A DNA stretch of 9,780 bases from Lentihominibacter faecis (GTDB taxonomy: Bacteria; Bacillota; Clostridia; Peptostreptococcales; Anaerovoracaceae). Shown in pieces: positions 6,019 through 9,780 of the stretch. The notes under the pieces are model-generated. The model was not told the DNA's origin, did not search any database, and was given only the letters and a program-made list of their open reading frames with translations. Both the position numbers and the translations under genes were made by a program. The DNA lies in contig NZ_JACRWC010000086.1 in the NCBI RefSeq assembly GCF_014306095.1, positions 1 through 9,780 on the forward strand, in the 5' to 3' direction. Each line of letters opens with the position of its first letter. Position 1 is the first letter of the stretch.

Positions 6019-6061
6019 GGAATACAAAAATTAGTATTCCCATATTTTGAGAGTCCATACA
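6019..6061 (-). promoter_or_regulatory. Upstream region of the peptidase gene: inverted repeat and weak promoter-like boxes
   Basis: A perfect 7-bp inverted repeat, GGAATAC-8 nt-GTATTCC, lies at 6019-6040, about 33 nt before the peptidase ATG. It overlaps AATACTA (6032-6038), which lies 17 nt downstream of TGTATG (6056-6061). These resemble the -10 (CATACTA) and -35 (TGAATA) boxes of forespore sigma factors and would give a leader of about 38 nt. No good sigma-A promoter is seen: a TTGTAT/TAAAAT pair (6022-6027, 5999-6004) would start transcription within the ribosome binding site. The assignment is tentative. Confidence 0.3.
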
Positions 6062-6065
6062 TGTG

Positions 6066-6094
6066 AAAACTGCCGACAGTTTCCTGCCGGCAGT
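6066..6094 (-). terminator. Intrinsic terminator ending the nucleoside transporter operon
   Basis: On the minus strand an 11-bp stem, ACTGCCGGCAG pairing with CTGTCGGCAGT (one G-T wobble), closes a GAAA tetraloop at 6080-6083. TTTT follows at the base of the stem. It begins about 20 nt after the PHP gene stop codon. The T-run is short, but the stem is long and GC-rich. The opposite strand has TTTTT about 7 nt past the stem, so weak bidirectional function is possible, though no plus-strand gene approaches it. Confidence 0.8.
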
Positions 6095-6114
6095 CCTGAC
6101 TTTTTCGTATTCTG

Positions 6115-6975
6115 CTATTTCACATCCAGCCCGATCAGCTTCGTCTCTTCGATCTGTGCGGTGTCCTCTGCTTCTGCAAAGTCTTTTCCGTGGAAGTCCG
6201 ATCCACGGGTGATGCAAAGGTCATATTTTTGTGCCATCTGAACGAATCGAAGGCTCTGTTTCTCATCTTGATCCGGATGAAAGCATTCCAGTCCGCCAAG
6301 ACCACACGAAACCAGATTCTCAACGATCCCTTCCATATTCTGATAAAACTCCCGGCTTCCCGGTGTTCCGATCTTTTTTGCCTGGATCGGATGTGCCAGC
6401 ACCGGAAGTCCTCCTGATTCCCGTATCAGCTTTACAGCATCTGATGCTGACAGTTTCTCTTTTTTGATAGCAAGAGCTGTTTCGCTTCCCAGCATTTTTT
6501 TGCTCTGGAACACTTCCGGTATGCTGGAGGCATATCCCTTTGCGATCAATGCCCGCGCAATGACCGGTTTGCCGATATAGTCATTGGGCTGGATCTTCCT
6601 CAGCTCTTCTTCGGAGATATCATATCCCATTTCCTGCAAAGCGGCGATCAGCTTTGTGTTGCGGGCGGCTCTTCTTCTGGAAAGCTCTTTCATTGCAGCA
6701 AGCAGCGTTTTATCGGCAAGATCCATCCCATAGCCTAAAATATGGAGTTCGGTTCCCGAAGCCGTCTCCGTTGCCAGCTCCATGCCGGGTATTACGGTCA
6801 GATCTACTCTTCGACCTTCTTCCAAAGCCTCCGGCAGTCCATCGATCCCATCATGATCTGTGATGGCGATCTGATGATATCCAAGAGCTTTTGCAGCATC
6901 CACGATCTCCGCCGGAGAAGCTTGTCCATCCGAAAATTTCGTATGAATATGAAAATCTACCCGATACTTACTCAT
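6115..6975 (-). CDS. PHP-domain phosphoesterase, YciV/RNase AM-like
   Basis: Metal-dependent phosphoesterase of the polymerase and histidinol phosphatase family (COG0613 type). Characterised relatives remove phosphate from nucleoside 3',5'-bisphosphates and act as 5'-to-3' exoribonucleases on short RNA or rRNA 5' ends. From the ATG at 6975 it has 286 residues, close to YciV. Metal-binding motifs are all visible: DFHIHTKFSDG near the N-terminus (HxH), ITDHDGIDGL, GMELATE, VLAHP, and SDFHGKD near the C-terminus. A helical insert with NDYIGKPVIARALIAKGY is typical of this subfamily. The chosen start lies 1 nt after the DJ-1 gene stop (TAAGATG), consistent with coupled translation. In-frame ATGs at 7026 and 7017 inside the DJ-1 gene are possible (AAAGG lies 5 nt before 7026), but they add a leader not usual for the family. 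Last gene before the terminator. The exact substrate is inferred from relatives. Confidence 0.88.
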   Translation of the reverse strand: MSKYRVDFHIHTKFSDGQASPAEIVDAAKALGYHQIAITDHDGIDGLPEALEEGRRVDLTVIPGMELATETASGTELHILGYGMDLADKTLLAAMKELSRRRAARNTKLIAALQEMGYDISEEELRKIQPNDYIGKPVIARALIAKGYASSIPEVFQSKKMLGSETALAIKKEKLSASDAVKLIRESGGLPVLAHPIQAKKIGTPGSREFYQNMEGIVENLVSCGLGGLECFHPDQDEKQSLRFVQMAQKYDLCITRGSDFHGKDFAEAEDTAQIEETKLIGLDVK

Positions 6976-6976
6976 C

Positions 6977-7528
6977 TTATAAAATCCCTTTGTACAGCAG
7001 TCCTTCAGCAACTTCATCCGCAGCATTATCGCCTTTGATTTTTCTTATAATGACCAGAGCGAATCCGATGGCGTATGCAGGGCCTTTCCCCGTGATCACA
7101 TTGCCATCTTCTACAACACCGCTGTCTATATACGAAGCCATGTTCAGCTCATTCTGCATACCCGGATAAATAGTCGCCGTTTTGTGGGTCAGCGCTCCGC
7201 GGGCATCGAGGACCATAGGAGCTGCACAGATGGCAGCAAGAGCCTTGCCCTGCAGTGCGAATTCAGTGATTTTTTCTCCCAGCTCTTCGTGATTCTTCAG
7301 ATGGAGTGCACCCGGCATCCCGCCCGGCAGTACGATCATGTCGCAGCCATCGTAATCAGCCTCTTCAAACAGCAGATCAGCCTGGATCTGCATGCCATGG
7401 GCTCCTTCCACCATTTTATCTTCCATAATGGAAACCATCTTCACATCGATCGCTGCCCGGCGAAGCAGGTCTACTATCGTGACCGCTTCCACTTCTTCAA
7501 ATCCTTCTGCAAAATGTACATATACCAT
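6977..7528 (-). CDS. DJ-1/PfpI family protein
   Basis: Class I glutamine-amidotransferase-like fold, 183 residues, close to the typical length of the YajL/DJ-1 branch. The reactive cysteine is Cys101 in the nucleophile elbow LAAICAAPMVLDARG, equivalent to Cys106 of human DJ-1. Glu14 in GFEEVEAVTIVDLLRRA matches the conserved Glu18, and VLPGGMPGALHL (67-78) forms the other part of the pocket. Proposed activities of this family (protein or nucleotide deglycation, oxidative-stress sensing, chaperone) are debated, so no specific reaction is assigned. Older databases label such proteins ThiJ, which is not justified here. The ATG at 7528 lies 1 nt after the permease stop codon, with AGAGAGG 9 nt upstream. 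It is sandwiched between transporter and PHP genes in one operon, so it is expressed with them. Confidence 0.92.
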   Translation of the reverse strand: MVYVHFAEGFEEVEAVTIVDLLRRAAIDVKMVSIMEDKMVEGAHGMQIQADLLFEEADYDGCDMIVLPGGMPGALHLKNHEELGEKITEFALQGKALAAICAAPMVLDARGALTHKTATIYPGMQNELNMASYIDSGVVEDGNVITGKGPAYAIGFALVIIRKIKGDNAADEVAEGLLYKGIL

Positions 7529-7529
7529 G

Positions 7530-8456
7530 TTATCGTTCCTCTCTGAAATAGTTGTTTCCTAAATCAGCCGGCGGCTGACTTTCTTTCTTTTTCTTGTACG
7601 TACTGAAAATAACGATCAGAATGGTCGCAACATACGGGATCATATCTACCAGATACTGCGATACGCCAACACCCATTGCCTGAAGTTTCAGTCCCAGAAT
7701 GCTGAGGCCTCCGAACAGAGCACCGCCGAAAAATCCTTTTATCGGATTCCATGCCACGAAAATGACCAGAGCAACCGCGATCCATCCGCGTCCATTAACG
7801 ATATTTTCCTGCCAGATCGGCATTCTTACCAGAGACAGATATGCGCCGCCCAGGCCGCAAAGCGCTCCACCGATCAGAATGTGGACGTATTTATAAAGTG
7901 CCACGTTGATGCCGGATGCATCTGCCGCCGCATTGCTTTCTCCAACTGCTTTCAGATTCATTCCGATCTTCGTCTTGTACATGTAGACTGCTGCCAGAGC
8001 ACACACGATGTAACTGATGTAAACGAAGATATCCTGCTGGAAGAAGATTGGTCCTATGACCGGAATGTCTCCCAGGAGCGGAATCGACAGCTTTGCAAAA
8101 AACGAGGTGATGTCCGATGGCACGCTGGAACCCAGAAGCGGTTCCCCTACAAACTGTGCGAAGCCTGTTCCAAATATGGTAAGTGTCAGACCGCAAACGA
8201 CCTGGTTTGCACGAAGGCTGACAGTCAGAAATCCAAAGATCAGCGCACCGCCTGCCCCCGCTAATGCTGCCGCAAGCAGAGCCACTGCCGGATTGTAGGT
8301 ATTGATACTCGCCAGGAACCCCATAACAGCTCCCATCAGCATCATACCTTCCACTCCCAGGTTCATGCTCCCCGATTTTTCTGTGATCAATTCTCCTACC
8401 GTTGCGAAAACAAGAGGCGTTCCTGCTACAACGCAGGCTGCTAAGAATTCTACCAT
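7530..8456 (-). CDS. Nucleoside/simple-sugar ABC transporter permease, NupQ-like
   Basis: Inner-membrane permease of the BPD_transp_2 (branched-chain amino acid/ribose-type) family, second of the pair in guanosine/nucleoside importers such as B. subtilis NupPQ. From the ATG at 8456 it has 308 residues with roughly eight or nine hydrophobic segments. The conserved signature GSMNLGVEGMMLMGA is at 29-43, and GWIAVALVIFVAWNPIKGFFGGALFGG lies in the C-terminal half. It ends in a charged tail (YKKKKESQPPADLGNN). A TTG at 8462, two codons upstream, is an alternative start. The ATG is preferred because AGGAGG at 8467-8472 is 10 nt away, the same spacing as for the neighbouring permease. It begins 2 nt after the other permease's stop, and the DJ-1 gene begins 1 nt after its end. 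Substrate is inferred from family only; a nucleoside is most likely. Confidence 0.92.
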   Translation of the reverse strand: MVEFLAACVVAGTPLVFATVGELITEKSGSMNLGVEGMMLMGAVMGFLASINTYNPAVALLAAALAGAGGALIFGFLTVSLRANQVVCGLTLTIFGTGFAQFVGEPLLGSSVPSDITSFFAKLSIPLLGDIPVIGPIFFQQDIFVYISYIVCALAAVYMYKTKIGMNLKAVGESNAAADASGINVALYKYVHILIGGALCGLGGAYLSLVRMPIWQENIVNGRGWIAVALVIFVAWNPIKGFFGGALFGGLSILGLKLQAMGVGVSQYLVDMIPYVATILIVIFSTYKKKKESQPPADLGNNYFREER

Positions 8457-8458
8457 GA

Positions 8459-9532
8459 TCAAGCCACCTCCTTGCTGTTTCTGCCGATATGTACTCTATA
8501 TCGCATAAAAAATTCACTTCCCAGAACAAAGAACAGGATAAGGCCCTGTACGATATCCGATACTGCGCTCGGCACGCCGAGAGCGATCTGGATGTACTGA
8601 CCTCCCTGGATCAGCATCGCGAATACAGCACAGACAGCCACCGCATATCCTGCATTCAGCTTGGAGAGCCACGCTGTGATGATAGCGGTGAATCCATATC
8701 CGTTGGCTATCCCATACACTAAAGTTTTCTCAATAGCGGACGCCTGGATCATACCGGTGATACCGCAAAGTCCTCCGGAGATCAGCATAGCTACTACGAT
8801 GATCCGGCTGATATTCATGCCTGCATAACGAGCCGTTTCAATACTTTCTCCAACTACGGTGATCTCGTAGCCTTTCTTGGTATAATTCATAAAGAAATAC
8901 ACGAAGGCCGCTGCAAGGATCGCCAGGATCCATCCAATATTCACACCGCCCAATTTCGGCATGACAGCATTATCCGGGAACATTGCGATCTTCGGGAATC
9001 CATTGGCTGCAGGATCCATCCATGGGCCATACTGCAAATAGGTGACGAATTTGATCGCCACGTAGTTCATCATCAGGGTGAAGATGGTTTCGTTAGTTCC
9101 CAGTTTCGCCTTGAATATCGCTGGAATAAACGCCCATATGCCTCCACATACAGCTGCTCCGACCATCATCAGAAGAAGCATGACAGGCTGCGGAAGGTTC
9201 GGGCTCAGATTAAGAGCGACCCAGCTGGCGCCCAGCGCTCCCATGGTGATCTGACCTTCTGCACCGATGTTCCAGAACTTCATTTTAAATGCGACGATGA
9301 TACCCATCGAAGTGATGATCAGAGGCACTGCTTTGACAATGGTCTGCTTTACACGAAGTCCGGTCCCTACAGAGCCCATGATGATTTCCTTGAAAATTTC
9401 GAACGGATTGAGCCCGAAAATCAGAAGGATGATCCCCGCGAAAACGATCGAAAGTACGATTGCCAGCAAGGTGATCAGAATTTCTTTTTTTCGTGACAGA
9501 TTATCACGCTTGGTGATCCTTATGAAATCCAT
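8459..9532 (-). CDS. Nucleoside/simple-sugar ABC transporter permease, NupP-like
   Basis: First of two inner-membrane permeases, 357 residues with a basic N-terminal tail (ITKRDNLSRKKE) and about eight to ten membrane segments. The subfamily signature is AFKMKFWNIGAEGQITMGALGA at 81-102, the counterpart of NLGVEG in the partner permease. GICGITGMIQ-like Gly-rich helices and GYGFTAIITAWLSKLNAG near residues 270-290 are also typical. With the ATPase and the second permease it forms the membrane channel; the lipoprotein substrate-binding subunit (BmpA/Med type) would be encoded upstream, outside the window. The ATG at 9532 overlaps the ATPase stop by one base (TAATG), with AGGAGG at 9543-9548, 10 nt before the start. 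Such overlaps indicate coupled translation and equal subunit supply. Confidence 0.93.
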   Translation of the reverse strand: MDFIRITKRDNLSRKKEILITLLAIVLSIVFAGIILLIFGLNPFEIFKEIIMGSVGTGLRVKQTIVKAVPLIITSMGIIVAFKMKFWNIGAEGQITMGALGASWVALNLSPNLPQPVMLLLMMVGAAVCGGIWAFIPAIFKAKLGTNETIFTLMMNYVAIKFVTYLQYGPWMDPAANGFPKIAMFPDNAVMPKLGGVNIGWILAILAAAFVYFFMNYTKKGYEITVVGESIETARYAGMNISRIIVVAMLISGGLCGITGMIQASAIEKTLVYGIANGYGFTAIITAWLSKLNAGYAVAVCAVFAMLIQGGQYIQIALGVPSAVSDIVQGLILFFVLGSEFFMRYRVHIGRNSKEVA

Positions 9533-9745
9533 TATTCGTCCACCTCCTGTGCTTTCTTTCCTGTCATAAGTAATCCTATATCTTCTTTTGTTACCTCATC
9601 CGGATCGACAATTCCCGTGATCTCACCATGACACAGCACGATGATCCTGTCGCAAAGATCCATCAGAACGTCCAGATCTTCGCCGACAAACAGAACGCCG
9701 ACGCCTTTTTCCTTCTGCTCATTGAGCAGATCATAGATTTTATAC
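9532..9745 (-). CDS. ABC transporter ATP-binding subunit, C-terminal fragment (NupO-like), 5' end missing
   Basis: Only the last roughly 70 residues are present, starting at YKIYDLLNEQKEKG; the full proteins carry two ATPase domains and are about 500 residues. The visible part is the end of the second domain. VGVLFVGEDLDVLMDLCDRIIVLCHGEITGIVD includes the region where a switch-loop His would normally sit, here Gly-Glu-Asp, as is usual for the second domain in this subfamily. The last segment, TKEDIGLLMTGKK, is the family's standard C-terminus. The gene ends in TAA overlapping the permease ATG by one base. The reading frame stays open into the adapter at 9746-9779, which adds a false N-terminus (MGSEMCIRDR) that must be excluded. 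Truncation is technical. Confidence 0.9.
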
Positions 9746-9780
9746 CTGTCTCTTATACACATCTCCGAGCCCACGAGACG
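9746..9780. other. Illumina Nextera adapter (mosaic end plus Read 2 adapter), not genomic
   Basis: From 9746 the sequence reads CTGTCTCTTATACACATCT (the complete 19-bp Tn5 mosaic end in reverse complement), followed by CCGAGCCCACGAGAC, the Nextera Read 2 side adapter, to 9779. Base 9780 would be the first index base or unassigned. The minus-strand translation of this stretch gives MGSEMCIRDR, a known recurring artefact peptide in protein databases. This is sequencing-library sequence left in the assembly. Confidence 0.98.

Noticed and set aside
5430..6050. 206-codon Ser-rich plus-strand frame opposite the peptidase gene
   Set aside because: The Ser/Phe-rich composition is the complement of the Glu/Lys-rich coding strand; it is a shadow of the peptidase gene.
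7891..8529. 212-codon minus-strand frame overlapping the permease genes in another frame
   Set aside because: It is a frame-shifted reading of permease coding sequence, with no independent start signal and an Arg/Ser/Cys-rich low-plausibility product.
9532..9745. Loss of the switch-loop histidine in the ABC ATPase as a sign of inactivation
   Set aside because: In this two-domain nucleoside/ribose ATPase subfamily the second domain usually has a non-His residue there (SEDLDE-type), so it is normal.
1..9780. Tn5/IS50 transposon insertion suggested by mosaic-end sequences at both ends
   Set aside because: The right mosaic end runs straight into the Illumina Read 2 adapter rather than transposon genes, and no transposase is present; this is library sequence, not a mobile element.
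1..9780. CRISPR array, tRNA or rRNA genes, prophage or toxin-antitoxin modules
   Set aside because: No regularly spaced repeats, cloverleaf-like stretch, rRNA-like sequence or phage/toxin protein was found; nearly all bases belong to ordinary chromosomal genes.

Overview
The window reads as chromosomal DNA from a low-to-mid GC Gram-positive bacterium of class Clostridia, most likely Lachnospiraceae or a close relative. The grounds are protein style, the order cysE-cysS-mini-RNase III-rlmB (known from Bacillus and Clostridia), strong AGGAGG-type ribosome binding sites, and a G5 plus M23 cell-wall protein. It appears to be a whole short assembly contig: Illumina Nextera (Tn5) adapter sequence remains at both ends, so real genomic sequence runs only from about 12 to 9745. 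All eleven genes supported here are on the minus strand, so reading order is from high to low coordinates.

Block 1 (9745 to 6115) is the distal part of an operon: the C-terminal end of an ABC ATPase, two membrane permeases of the guanosine/nucleoside (NupOPQ-like, BmpA-associated) class, a DJ-1/PfpI-family protein and a PHP-domain phosphoesterase of the YciV/RNase AM type. The genes overlap or sit 1-2 nt apart, and a strong hairpin at about 6066-6094 ends the block. A transporter that brings in nucleosides together with a nucleotide/RNA-end phosphoesterase suggests nucleoside salvage; the DJ-1 protein's role is open.

Block 2 (5986 to 4889) is a single gene for a membrane-anchored or secreted G5-M23 peptidoglycan endopeptidase. 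It has its own upstream region, containing a 7-bp inverted repeat, and its own terminator at about 4852-4879.

Block 3 (promoter at about 4793-4821, running to the left edge) is a housekeeping operon: cysE (serine acetyltransferase), cysS (cysteinyl-tRNA synthetase), mrnC (23S rRNA maturation), a small tail-anchored membrane protein of unknown function, thyA, a dihydrofolate reductase gene, and rlmB (23S rRNA 2'-O-methyltransferase, cut off by the contig end). Compared with the Bacillus order cysE-cysS-mrnC-rlmB, the small membrane protein and the thyA-DHFR pair sit between mrnC and rlmB. ThyA turns methylene-tetrahydrofolate into dihydrofolate and DHFR regenerates tetrahydrofolate, so this pair forms a complete cycle.

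I found no CRISPR array, tRNA, rRNA, IS element, phage gene or riboswitch. I do not see a clearly new multi-gene system. The points most worth a second look are the adapter artefact at the right end (which creates a false protein N-terminus), the small membrane protein overlapping mrnC, the Cys/His-bearing extension of CysE, and the thyA-DHFR placement.
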